In this document: in pieces, positions 7,121 to 14,661 of the stretch
How the letters are laid out: each line of letters starts with the position of its first letter
How positions within the stretch are numbered: position 1 is the stretch's first letter
NCBI GenBank assembly: GCA_026392265.1
Contig: JAPLCL010000084.1
Span: 1-23,179, forward strand
Direction of reading: 5' to 3'
Origin: Actinomycetota bacterium
GTDB lineage: Bacteria; Actinomycetota; Thermoleophilia; UBA2241
Length of the DNA: 23,179 nucleotides
The notes under the pieces: generated by a model
Seen by the model: the letters and a program-made list of their open reading frames with translations, nothing else
Database searches by the model: none
Told to the model about the DNA's origin: nothing
Program-made: the position numbers and the translations under genes

Positions 7121-9651
7121 GCCAGCTTCTCCTCGGGGGCGACGCCCACTACGACGGTCTCCGAGGGAGCGAGCGTGACGACCCCGCCGTCGAGGATATC
7201 GTCCTTCCCCACGCTGGCGACCCGAAGACGCACCGCGTCGATCGCCCCCTCGGGCAGGTCGAGGGTGGTCTCCACCCTCGAGGCTCCGATGTTCACTAGC
7301 CGCATCAGCAGCCCGCCGTCTGCGTCCTGCACACAGCTGACGGCGATGTCCTGGTGGGAGGGGATCGGCAGCGCGCCGGCGCTCACTGTGACATCACTTG
7401 CCAGGACGGGCGGCTGTACGCTCTGTAGGGCGGTGCGGTAGTTCTCGGCCGGGCTGAACGCGCCATGCGGTACCAGCACATAGCGGAACAGCGTGCGTCC
7501 CGGCTGGTCGGCCTTGTAGTTCGTCTGCCAGTAGTTGTTCATAACGTAGGAGTGAATGGTCCCGTCTTGTTCGGCCCGCCGGACCCAACCGCACGGGCCG
7601 GGGGGGCCCATCCGCCAGGGATCACGCCGTAGCGGCCCGCTGGTGAAGATCGGGGCATCGACCAGGACGCAGCACAGCCCCGAGCTGTCGTCGGACACGT
7701 CGACCCATCGGGAGGCGGTGATGAAGTTCCGATTCGCCCCCGGCAGCTGATCGGTCTCCAGCCGGACCGTGCCCCAAGCCGCGTCGTAGCGGACGACTCC
7801 GCCGGGCAGTGCGAGAGGGAACGAGAAGTGGACGCCCTCCTTGCGTCGGGCGACGGGCCGGTCCAGGACGTTGCTGATCTGCACCTGCGGGGAGTGCGCG
7901 TCGAGCACGACCTCGGTCTCGTACAGCAGCGTCCGGGCGGCGCGCCGGCGGATGCGGACCGTGCAGCGCAGCGGGCCGCGGTCCAGCACCTCGATCTGCA
8001 CCCCCTCGTCGAGATCCTCCCGCTGCTTGAGCGCCGGCATCTTGCTCGGGACGAGCACGTAGCCGTTGAACAGATCCTTGGCGGCGCGATCGACGTACTC
8101 CACCCCGGCATGGCACAGGCTGCTGATCGCCCCCGTCGTCGCATTGATCTCGACGCTGACAGTGCCGTTGCGCAGCCGCAGGTCATCCACCGAACAGCCA
8201 TTGGACGCCGGCTCGGATACCCCCTCCACCAGGCCGTACCGCCGACTCCCCAGGGCGGGCACGTCCTCGGCAAGGAAGGCGAGCCGGCCGTTGGCCAGCC
8301 GCTGGGAGGGCACCGGTCGGCCGTCGGCATCAAGCACCCGATCATGCTCGGAGCTCACCTCGACCACGCGTGAGACCGACCAGCTGTGCGTGTTGAACAC
8401 GGTGACCGACTGGTTCGCGGCGGATGGATTCGCGGCGCGGGACAGCTTGTCTTCGTACAGGAGCCCCGGCTCCAGCGCGCCGCCCGCGGCGTCGGTCAGC
8501 AGCCCCCGGACTTCCGTCTGCGCGGCCAGCGCGCGGTCGCGCTTCCACGCCCACTGGCTCTTGGCGAAGGAGTGGTCCGGCCGGCGGATCGAGTTGTACG
8601 CACCCCACGTGTGCTCGTTGAACAGCAGGATGTCGTCCAGCACGCGTGCCTCCCGCGCGAGGTCCCGCCCGCGACCGGTCATCGCCGCGAGGGTCTGCGC
8701 CTGAGTCAGCCGCTCGCTGGCCTCCCGGGCCAGCGCGGTCTCGCGGGCTGTCGAGAGGGCGCCGTCCTCCCAGTACGGGGTGAGATCCCCTCGATACTCG
8801 GGGATCCGGTCACCGTGTGCGGCCTCGAACTCGGCCATCGCCTTCGACGTCGTCGAGATCTCCAGTCGGATGTCGTCGACGGTCGCGTTCCAGTCCTCCA
8901 CGATCTGGCTGAGCCGCCGATCGGGCGGGCCGTTGTCGGCGCCGATCGTGTAGCGGATGATGATCGAGTCGTAAGGGTAGCCAGACCGCTCCAGGGAGCG
9001 AAGGTAGCGTCGGAGCCGTGCCGGCGTCAGCTTGTTGCGCAACCGCTTCGCGTTCAGACCGGTGTGGAACCAGGCGTACCCCTTGCCATGCACCCAGAGC
9101 AGGACCCGCTCCCGGCCGGAGGGCGACACCCAGTAGAACGGCTTGTCTCCCCATTCGGTGATCGTGTACCCGATCCGGTCGAAGCTGTTGGGCCCCGAAG
9201 ACAGGTAGCGGATGCCGTTCTCGGCAAGCGCCGACACCATGCCCCAGTTCCAGCCGGGGATGTCGGTGATCATGGCCGAGTCGATAGGCACCCCCGTCAA
9301 CTGCTCGAGCTGTCGCTTCCCCGTGAACGCTGCGGCAAGTTCCTCGGGCCGGCACAGGCCGGTGAGCAGGTTGGCATAGATGCCGTCCAGGCCGATGTGG
9401 CCGTCGCGCACCATCGACGTGAACCGGTCGACCTCATCCGGGCCCGCCTGCTCCAGCCACTTCCTGACCGTCAGGGTTACCTCGGGGTTCCACCGAAACT
9501 GCGCCGCGTCCGCGCGGTACCGGTTCTGATCGACCAGCCCTATGGCCTCCTGGAGGTGGCGGATCTGGATCGCGAAGACCTCGTCCTGCGTGTGCGTGTA
9601 GCCGATGTCCACATGGGTGTGGTGCAGCAGGCGCACAGTCCAGTTCCGCAT
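7117..9651 (-). CDS. GH38-type glycoside hydrolase, divergent (DUF5054-like)
   Basis: An 844-residue protein whose N-terminal motif LHHTHVDIGYTHTQDEV supplies the GH38 zinc ligands H13 and D15. D130 in MITDIPGWNWG is the expected nucleophile, and H347 in NEHTWGAYNSI stands where the last zinc histidine should be. These motif variants (THVDIGYT, NEHTWG) differ from those of the other GH38 enzyme in this operon. They fit the DUF5054-like branch, for which I know no firmly established substrate. A beta-sandwich-rich C-terminal half follows. There is no signal peptide. The ATG start overlaps the TGA of the isomerase gene by one base (TGATG), and its own stop overlaps the symporter start. Two dissimilar GH38 enzymes side by side suggest different linkages, or a backbone and a branch, within one substrate. 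Confidence 0.82.
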   Translation of the reverse strand: MRNWTVRLLHHTHVDIGYTHTQDEVFAIQIRHLQEAIGLVDQNRYRADAAQFRWNPEVTLTVRKWLEQAGPDEVDRFTSMVRDGHIGLDGIYANLLTGLCRPEELAAAFTGKRQLEQLTGVPIDSAMITDIPGWNWGMVSALAENGIRYLSSGPNSFDRIGYTITEWGDKPFYWVSPSGRERVLLWVHGKGYAWFHTGLNAKRLRNKLTPARLRRYLRSLERSGYPYDSIIIRYTIGADNGPPDRRLSQIVEDWNATVDDIRLEISTTSKAMAEFEAAHGDRIPEYRGDLTPYWEDGALSTARETALAREASERLTQAQTLAAMTGRGRDLAREARVLDDILLFNEHTWGAYNSIRRPDHSFAKSQWAWKRDRALAAQTEVRGLLTDAAGGALEPGLLYEDKLSRAANPSAANQSVTVFNTHSWSVSRVVEVSSEHDRVLDADGRPVPSQRLANGRLAFLAEDVPALGSRRYGLVEGVSEPASNGCSVDDLRLRNGTVSVEINATTGAISSLCHAGVEYVDRAAKDLFNGYVLVPSKMPALKQREDLDEGVQIEVLDRGPLRCTVRIRRRAARTLLYETEVVLDAHSPQVQISNVLDRPVARRKEGVHFSFPLALPGGVVRYDAAWGTVRLETDQLPGANRNFITASRWVDVSDDSSGLCCVLVDAPIFTSGPLRRDPWRMGPPGPCGWVRRAEQDGTIHSYVMNNYWQTNYKADQPGRTLFRYVLVPHGAFSPAENYRTALQSVQPPVLASDVTVSAGALPIPSHQDIAVSCVQDADGGLLMRLVNIGASRVETTLDLPEGAIDAVRLRVASVGKDDILDGGVVTLAPSETVVVGVAPEEKLA

Positions 9652-11504
9652 CAGCCGCTACCCTCCCGCCGGGGATCGCGGGCGTCCGCGACCACCCCCT
9701 CGGGCCAGTCCGCAAGCGGCTTGACGAATGTCTTGACCACCATGATGTCCGCGCCGGTCGGGCTGGTCAGGCGGTACGACCCAGCTGCTGCAGGGACCAC
9801 GAAGGTCTCCGCGTGGTGAAACTCGACCGACGGTCCGGATGCGGGCTCCAAGATCACTGCCTCGCCTTCCACCAGGTTCAGCACGTGGCAGGAGTGCCCT
9901 GTCTGGAGGTCGATCGTGCCGTTGAGCTCGAGGCGGTGGACATCGTAGAAGTGCCGTGGATGGGTGGGTAGGTGGACCACCCGGGAGTACCTGTCGCCCT
10001 GGGCTTCCTGCTCGAGGAGGACGGGGGCCGACACATACTCCTCGCGGATCCGCGCGCCCTGCGCGTCGGGGTCCAGGTTGGCAAAGCCGCGATCGATGTT
10101 CAGCGGCCGGGGCTTGCCGTCCAGGCCCGGGCGCAGCCAGTCGTAGACCTTGAACGTGAAGATGTACGGCGTGGCCGAGATCTCGAGGACCAGGTTGCCG
10201 GCTCCGGCACCGTGGATGGTGCCGTGTGGGATCAGGAACAGGTCGTGCTTGCTCGCGGGCAGCGACTGGACGTACTGCTCGATGTCGACAGCCGTTCCAT
10301 GCGTGGCCGAGTCGATGAGGAGCTCGCGGAACTCCCCGATGTCGGCGCCCTCCTGCATGCCGAGGTTCACCGTCGCCCCGGGAGTGCAGTCCAGGATGTA
10401 GTAGGCCTCGTCCTGGGTGAAGGTCTCCCCGAAGTTCTCCCGGATGAAGTCCGGCTGAGGGTGGATCTGGATGGAGAGGTCGCCGCCATCGACCGTGTCC
10501 AGGAAGTCGTAGCGGATGGGGAACTCGTACTGGAACCGCGGGGCACACTCACCCAGGACCGCCGCGTGCTCCTGGTGCATCAGCGTGTCGAACGACACCT
10601 CCAGCAGCTGGTCGCCGGAGCGGAGGATCAGGCCGTTCTCGGGCGCGATCAACTCGAACGACCATGCGTAGTTGGGGACGTCCCGCGACAGCTGTGGGAC
10701 CTTGTGCCGGATCCACTGCCCGCCCCACGGGCCAGGCTCGAACCAGGCGCGCACACGGAAACAGCTACGAGCCATCTCGCGTAGCGCGGCGCGCAGGTCC
10801 TTACCCGACATCACGGCCGGGGCAGCGGGATCCTGGCCGTCCACGAGCCAGTCGATCGCCGGAAGGAGTCGCGCCCGATGCCTGGCGGAGACGGGCCAGT
10901 CGATGAAGTAGCTGCGCTTGTACGCACTACCCGGGGGCAGCGCCGCACCGGCCCCGAGGTTCGTCGCCAAGGACGCCCGAGCGCGGTACTGGATCTCGTT
11001 CTTCGGCACATCGACGTACACCAGAGACCCCCGCCACCCGGCCAACGATGCCCCGCCGCCGTAGAGGACGTTCGTCGTCCAGTGCGGGTCGGGTCGCAGC
11101 GCCAAGAGCAGGTGCGCGTCGAAGAAGTCCCTGAGATCCCCCGCGAAACGGAAGCCGAACAGGGGGTCGTCGTCGCCCATCGATGGCTCGATGATCCGAT
11201 CGATCTCCTCGGGGGGACGCATCGCCTGCTGCACGTCGATGAAGTTCGGGCGCAGGCCAACGCTGCGCATCGCCTGGGACAGTTGCCCGCGAAAGGACTC
11301 CCAGAGGACGCCCGGGTGACCATCGACCACGACGATCGGCTGGTCCCTGAGCAGGTCCGCCAGGGCTTCGTACCCCCGCCGGATCCTCCCGGGCCCCACG
11401 TCGTGGGCGGGGTAGAGGTCGTAAGCGCCCTCGGGGGGCGCCTCGTAAGTGTGCGGCAGGAGGCGCTGAGAGGACGCGCGCCACGCAGATCCGGTCTCAG
11501 GCAC
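9651..11504 (-). CDS. Class I mannose-6-phosphate isomerase with an extra N-terminal domain
   Basis: About 617 residues. The C-terminal half is a type I phosphomannose isomerase cupin with all metal ligands. Numbering from the upstream GTG at 11522, these are Q352 and H354 in SIQIHPQP, E372 in TQDEAYYIL and H437 in IPHGTIHG, followed by LEISATPYIFTFKVYDW. It would interconvert mannose-6-phosphate and fructose-6-phosphate. The first 230 or so residues are an additional domain (VVVDGHPGVLWESFRGQL and so on) known in long bacterial members of this family. It has a nucleotide-kinase-like look but no intact GxxxxGK[ST] loop. GTG 11504 is preferred because GGAGG lies just ahead (spacing about 4 bases); GTG 11522 adds six residues and has no ribosome site. 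It overlaps the GH38 gene by one base. Confidence 0.85.
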   Translation of the reverse strand: MPETGSAWRASSQRLLPHTYEAPPEGAYDLYPAHDVGPGRIRRGYEALADLLRDQPIVVVDGHPGVLWESFRGQLSQAMRSVGLRPNFIDVQQAMRPPEEIDRIIEPSMGDDDPLFGFRFAGDLRDFFDAHLLLALRPDPHWTTNVLYGGGASLAGWRGSLVYVDVPKNEIQYRARASLATNLGAGAALPPGSAYKRSYFIDWPVSARHRARLLPAIDWLVDGQDPAAPAVMSGKDLRAALREMARSCFRVRAWFEPGPWGGQWIRHKVPQLSRDVPNYAWSFELIAPENGLILRSGDQLLEVSFDTLMHQEHAAVLGECAPRFQYEFPIRYDFLDTVDGGDLSIQIHPQPDFIRENFGETFTQDEAYYILDCTPGATVNLGMQEGADIGEFRELLIDSATHGTAVDIEQYVQSLPASKHDLFLIPHGTIHGAGAGNLVLEISATPYIFTFKVYDWLRPGLDGKPRPLNIDRGFANLDPDAQGARIREEYVSAPVLLEQEAQGDRYSRVVHLPTHPRHFYDVHRLELNGTIDLQTGHSCHVLNLVEGEAVILEPASGPSVEFHHAETFVVPAAAGSYRLTSPTGADIMVVKTFVKPLADWPEGVVADARDPRREGSG

Positions 11505-11817
11505 TCCCCCTCCAACCCTCACGCCGGCCGCGCGTGGCTCCAGAGCCCGCCTTGGTCACGGACCGGTCGGTGATCACCCGCGCCATCCGCGGCGCCGCAT
11601 CAGCCGGCGCCGCATGCAGTGCCGATCGGTGAGCGTGGTGTCTCCTCCTTGCGAATGCCGGAACTGTAACAAGCGTACCGGAAAGATGGTAGGGGTCCGC
11701 GGCGACAGCTCGACGTGGTGCGCAGCGCGAGCCGACTGCGGGGGGCGGCAGTGGCCGTGCTGGGCCTCAGCCCCTCGCAGCGGCGTCTGTCCACGCCCGT
11801 CCTGCAACCGGGACGCA
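11505..11817. other. Intergenic region between kinase and isomerase genes
   Basis: About 310 bp without a convincing gene. It holds an imperfect dyad at 11658-11681 and, on the minus strand at about 11642-11650, a near-perfect ribosome-site-like AAGGAGGAG with no ATG, GTG or TTG at a usable distance. Short frames reading through it are Arg-rich and match nothing I recognise. It probably carries the promoter for the isomerase-GH38-symporter-GH38 operon, but no hexamer pair is good enough to call. Confidence 0.5.
11658..11681. promoter_or_regulatory. Candidate operator dyad upstream of the isomerase operon
   Basis: Arms CCGGAAC and GTACCGG (6 of 7 paired) around a 10-base spacer, 154 bp upstream of the isomerase start and just upstream of an AAGGAGG on the minus strand. 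A sugar-responsive repressor could bind here. No regulator gene is adjacent to test this against. Confidence 0.3.
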
Positions 11818-12807
11818 TCAGGCGACGGCCCGACTGGCTCTCAACAGGGCCGGGAGGGCCCGTGCGGCTGAGGGCGGGTCCAGCAGCTCCAGCGCCAGCA
11901 GGACCGCCCCCAACACGGGGGGCAGCAGCGGCTCCTGGACCTGGATCCAGGGGACTTTGGCCGCGACGGCGCGGTACAGGCCGTCGCGGAAGTAGGCGCC
12001 CGAATGGGCCAGGCCGCCGGTCACCGTCAGCCGCCGCTCCGCAGAGCCCAGAGCCAGTCGGGAGCAGGCGACGGAGACCAGCCCGGCCAACTCCTCGAAG
12101 GCCGCCTCCACGATGCTCCGGGCCGCCTCGTCCCCGTCCTCGGCCGCCGCGAGGACGACCGGAGCAAGCGCGGCCAGGTCGCTCTTGCCTGATCCCGCCG
12201 CATAGAGCTCATGCATGATCTCCTGGACGTCAGCGATGCCGTAACGACTCAGGACGGCGTTGGTCAGTGACGTCGGCCCCCGTCGGCCATCGGCGGAGCG
12301 CACCACGGCCTTCACGGCCTCGAGGCCGAGGAAGTAACTGCTCCCGCCGTCATCCAGCACGTGACCCCAGCCGCCGACTCGCACGGACTCGCCGGTCGAA
12401 GTCCGCCCGTAGCAGGAAGAACCCGTCCCCGCGATGAGCACGATGCCGGGCCGGTTGCCCAGGCCGCCCGCCAGGGCGATGCGGATGTCGTGATCGATCC
12501 CCACATGATGCGGATCAGACACTCGCCCCGCCAGGACCACGTCCCGGATCAGGTCCCGATCGCGCGCGGACGCCACGCCGGCCATGCCCCAGAATGATGC
12601 GTCCACGGGCCGTGGACGCAGTCCGGAGTCCTGCCATGCCGAATCCACCGCCTCGGTGATGTGACGCGTAGTCGTCTCCAGGTCGACACCGTCAAGGCTC
12701 GACGGGCCGGCCCGGCCGTACCCGAGCACCGTTCCGTCGTGGTCCGCCAGGACGACCCGCGTGCTCGTGCCCCCGCCGTCGACCCCCAGGACAACGATCT
12801 CAGCCAC
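11818..12807 (-). CDS. BadF/BadG/BcrA/BcrD-type sugar kinase (N-acetylglucosamine kinase-like)
   Basis: A 329-residue ASKHA-fold kinase. Phosphate-1 motif GVDGGGTST is at residues 8-16, phosphate-2 motif IAGTGSSCYGR follows near residue 130, the GGWGHVLDDGGSSYFLG segment is the typical NAGK-group signature, and VTGGLAHSG is the adenosine-site glycine turn. GTG 12807 is chosen because it places the phosphate motif at the usual distance from the N-terminus and has GGGAGG just upstream (spacing is short, 3 bases). An in-frame ATG 24 codons earlier gives an atypical leader. Family members phosphorylate N-acetylglucosamine, glucosamine or related hexoses. Beside a phosphomannose isomerase and two GH38 enzymes, mannose or a mannose derivative is the most economical substrate, but this is inference from context. 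Confidence 0.82.
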   Translation of the reverse strand: MAEIVVLGVDGGGTSTRVVLADHDGTVLGYGRAGPSSLDGVDLETTTRHITEAVDSAWQDSGLRPRPVDASFWGMAGVASARDRDLIRDVVLAGRVSDPHHVGIDHDIRIALAGGLGNRPGIVLIAGTGSSCYGRTSTGESVRVGGWGHVLDDGGSSYFLGLEAVKAVVRSADGRRGPTSLTNAVLSRYGIADVQEIMHELYAAGSGKSDLAALAPVVLAAAEDGDEAARSIVEAAFEELAGLVSVACSRLALGSAERRLTVTGGLAHSGAYFRDGLYRAVAAKVPWIQVQEPLLPPVLGAVLLALELLDPPSAARALPALLRASRAVA

Positions 12808-13078
12808 ACGCCTCCCCTCGATCGGGCACCGACCCAAAGGCTTCCAGATCATGCAGGGGATGGCTCGTCCAGCGTGCACGTGGGTCCCGCTGCATCCACG
12901 TGTGGTGCGGCAGATCCCCGAGGACCCGCACGACCCGTTGTCGCACTTGCCGACAAGACCAGTTGGAGAGAGGGACGCCGGAAGTGGTCGGTCGTGACCC
13001 CAGGAAGAGGGTAAGATCCCGCTCCCAGCCGCCGAGCGCCCTCACGATCGAGTGCGCGTCAAAGTCGGGATGCTTCAC
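12800..13078 (-). CDS. Possible small hypothetical protein upstream of the kinase
   Basis: A 92-residue frame from GTG 13078 whose TGA overlaps the kinase start by 8 bp, as translationally coupled genes often do, with mostly G/C third positions. The first part (ALGGWERDLTLFLGSRP) looks protein-like, but I recognise no family. There is no ribosome site before the GTG. A perfect inverted repeat lies inside the frame (12877-12902). It could equally be leader sequence of the kinase gene or a degraded gene end. Confidence 0.25.
   Translation of the reverse strand: MKHPDFDAHSIVRALGGWERDLTLFLGSRPTTSGVPLSNWSCRQVRQRVVRVLGDLPHHTWMQRDPRARWTSHPLHDLEAFGSVPDRGEACG
12877..12902. promoter_or_regulatory. Perfect inverted repeat upstream of the sugar kinase gene
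   Basis: Arms CACGTGG and CCACGTG (7 of 7) with a 12-base spacer, 70 bp upstream of the kinase start on its 5' side. Size and position suit an operator for a dimeric regulator, or an mRNA hairpin in the kinase leader. No -35/-10 pair is convincing next to it. Confidence 0.4.
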
Positions 13079-13331
13079 TCAGGCACGGCCCGAGCGGAGG
13101 CGGAGGTTCTGGTGAGAAGGCCGGGCTTGGCCTCACATCGATTCTTCACGAGCACCCACATGGCGGCGCCGATTGGGCTTCTGGAGACCCTCCCGAGCAG
13201 GGACAGTGCGGTTTGTGAGAACGCGCAAGCCCAGCTCAAGAGAATCACCGTGCAGGTGAACGCTACCACAGTTCTTGTGACTGCCTGTGACTGGCTGGGT
13301 TTCCTTGGGTCCAGATGGGCAGGCTAATGAG

Positions 13332-13370
13332 CTTGCCCGGCAAGGAAGAGGTCCCTGGTTCGAATCCAGG
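13332..13370 (+). other. tRNA 3'-half-like sequence (probable tRNA remnant)
   Basis: Positions 13354-13370 form a perfect T-arm: stem CCTGG, loop TTCGAAT, stem CCAGG. It is preceded by a canonical five-base variable loop AGGTC (13349-13353) and a nearly paired anticodon arm, CTTGC with GGAAG and one G-G mismatch, enclosing a 7-base loop. Position 33 would be C instead of U, no D-arm fits upstream, and the bases after the T-arm (TGAAGCT) find no acceptor partner. It is not a working tRNA. It may be a remnant, or the tRNA-derived end left by a mobile element. Confidence 0.45.
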
Positions 13371-13486
13371 TGAAGCTGCTGTCTGTCTCGGTCATGAAGG
13401 TACGCCTCCTGATGCTTGCCCAGGCCGCAGCGGTCAGCGAGGTGACGGTTGCAGGGGCCAAGCAGTGGATCGTGCAGAATGAATGA

Positions 13487-13516
13487 TTGACAGGCAATGG
13501 TTGACGATTCTATGCT
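13487..13516 (+). promoter_or_regulatory. Promoter of the XRE-ImmA/IrrE-PIN operon
   Basis: Consensus -35 TTGACA (13487-13492), 18-bp spacer, -10 TATGCT (13511-13516). A second TTGAC lies inside the spacer, so the two may be half-sites of a direct-repeat operator for the XRE protein. Transcription would begin a few bases before the start codon at 13538, giving a short leader that still contains the GGGAGGA ribosome site. Confidence 0.65.
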
Positions 13517-13537
13517 GTGATGAATAGGGAGGAAGTC

Positions 13538-13879
13538 ATGGCAGACTCGTACTGCACCTCTGGCGAGACCGGTCAGCGGGTGGCTCAGCTCCGCACGCAG
13601 ATGCGCATGAGTCAGCAGGAGCTCGCTTCGCGGCTGGACGTCACGCAGTCGACCATCAGCCGCATCGAAGCGGGCGAGCGAGCGCTCACGGTGGGCGAAC
13701 TTGGCCGGCTCACGCAGATGTTCGGCGTCACTGTCGGGGCGCTACTCTGGCGCGACGGCTCCGGTCTGGTCGCGCTGCGCGCACTCGCCGGCGGCGACTC
13801 GTCCGGGGTCCAGGAGTCGCTCCAGCTCTTCCGCGAGCTCATCGGCGACTACCTGGGCGCTCGTGCCCTGGTCGAATGA
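13538..13879 (+). CDS. XRE-family helix-turn-helix regulator
   Basis: A 113-residue protein with one HTH_3 domain at about residues 11-66: VAQLRTQMRMSQQELASRLD, then VTQSTISRIEAGERALTVGEL and the closing helix. A C-terminal helix of some 40 residues follows. ATG 13538 is chosen for its GGGAGGA ribosome site five bases upstream; GTG 13517 and ATG 13520 are in frame but have none and fall at the transcription start. The TGA overlaps the start of the metallopeptidase gene (ATGA), so synthesis of the two is probably coupled. In XRE-ImmA/IrrE pairs the regulator is commonly the repressor of its own operon and the cleavage target of the peptidase. Here it is also the likely controller of the third gene. 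Confidence 0.88.
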   Translation: MADSYCTSGETGQRVAQLRTQMRMSQQELASRLDVTQSTISRIEAGERALTVGELGRLTQMFGVTVGALLWRDGSGLVALRALAGGDSSGVQESLQLFRELIGDYLGARALVE

Positions 13880-14661
13880 CCCTTGAGATCAGACCCCCCG
13901 ACCCGGTCGCGCTTGCTCTGAGCACCCGCGACAACCTCGGCGTGGGCGGTCTTTCGCCGGTGCCCGACATCCTGCTGCTGGTCGAGAGCGCCGGTGTGCA
14001 CGCGTTCGTCGCCCCGCTGCCAGACGGCGGGCCGCAAGGCGCCTACGCGCTCGAGCAAGGTGAACCGTTCATCTTGGTCAACAGCCGGGACGCGGTCGTG
14101 CGCATGCGGTTCACTCTGGCGCACGAGCTCGGCCACCACGTACTTTCGCACGGGGTCGCTTGGGATCGACTGATCGCCGCGGAGCCGGTCGCGGCCAAAG
14201 GGCAGGACCCCCGTGAGGTCGCTGCCAACCGCTTTGCCGCCGAGCTTCTGGCGCCCCTCTCCGCCGCCCGCGCCTGGTGGTATCGGCAGGGGGCGGACAC
14301 AGCCACGCTCGGACACGTCGTGCGCTTCGCGGCGGCCTTCGGCGTGAGCGCGACGGTCGCGCTGCTGCGTCTCGCCGCGGCCGGGTTGTTGCGGCCGCCG
14401 CGGCTTCTGCAGCAGCTGCAGCGTGCAATCGAACAGGGCGAGCACCTCGAGCTGCGTCGCGACCTTCTGCTCGATTCGTTCGCGGACACGCTGGCGCATG
14501 TCGGCAGGGGCGGTACGCGCCTGCCCCAGGACATGCGCGAGAACCTCCTGCAGGCCTGGCGGGGCGATCTCCTCGATCTCGAGCGCGTCGCGGCACGCCT
14601 GCGCACCACGCCCGTCGCCCTCGAGCACGATCTTGCGGTGGCCTCCGAGGGCGATGCCTGA
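13876..14661 (+). CDS. ImmA/IrrE family zinc metallopeptidase
   Basis: A 261-residue protein of the COG2856/ImmA/IrrE group. The zinc motif HELGH is at residues 83-87 within FTLAHELGHHVLSH, and the downstream glutamate-bearing segment EVAANRFAAELLAP (114-127) is the family's third-ligand region. A helical C-terminal part of about 130 residues follows, longer than the minimal peptidase, with a Leu/Gln-rich stretch near residue 175. Family members cut XRE-type repressors, for example ImmA on ImmR and IrrE on DdrO. The natural target here is the XRE protein encoded just upstream and overlapping by 4 bp. The 3' end overlaps the PIN-like gene by 8 bp. Local G+C is high, unlike the gene-poor DNA before it. 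Confidence 0.88.
   Translation: MTLEIRPPDPVALALSTRDNLGVGGLSPVPDILLLVESAGVHAFVAPLPDGGPQGAYALEQGEPFILVNSRDAVVRMRFTLAHELGHHVLSHGVAWDRLIAAEPVAAKGQDPREVAANRFAAELLAPLSAARAWWYRQGADTATLGHVVRFAAAFGVSATVALLRLAAAGLLRPPRLLQQLQRAIEQGEHLELRRDLLLDSFADTLAHVGRGGTRLPQDMRENLLQAWRGDLLDLERVAARLRTTPVALEHDLAVASEGDA

Larger units (their letters stand above)
12808..13486. other. Gene-poor patchwork region
   Basis: Nearly 700 bp without a confident gene. It contains the doubtful 92-residue frame and operator-like dyad next to the kinase, two adjacent 10-bp units TGTGACTGCC and TGTGACTGGC at 13276-13295, a 9-bp hairpin at 13317-13338, the tRNA-3'-half-like element, and a 30-codon frame at 13394-13486 (MKVRLLMLAQAAAVSE...). 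That frame might be the scrap of a gene, but I cannot assign it. The mixture suggests accumulated insertion and deletion between the mannoside locus and the XRE-peptidase-PIN operon. Confidence 0.5.

Noticed and set aside
6173..7441. 422-residue plus-strand frame, Asp/His/Glu-rich
   Set aside because: Antisense to the GPH symporter and GH38 genes; the composition is that of a reverse-frame artefact.
8386..9819. 477-residue plus-strand frame
   Set aside because: Antisense to the DUF5054-like GH38 gene; rich in Arg, Val, Gly and Pro with no recognisable domain.
11574..11807. 77-residue minus-strand frame with a strong ribosome site inside it
   Set aside because: The AAGGAGGAG is not followed by a usable start codon in any frame and the product is Arg-rich without family resemblance.
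13075..13269. 64-residue minus-strand frame whose stop overlaps the GTG of the 92-residue frame
   Set aside because: No ribosome site, no recognisable domain, and its composition does not look like a neighbouring gene; the overlap is probably chance.
13298..13380. A complete tRNA gene
   Set aside because: T-arm and variable loop are good, but the anticodon stem has a mismatch, position 33 is not U, there is no D-arm and the acceptor halves do not pair.
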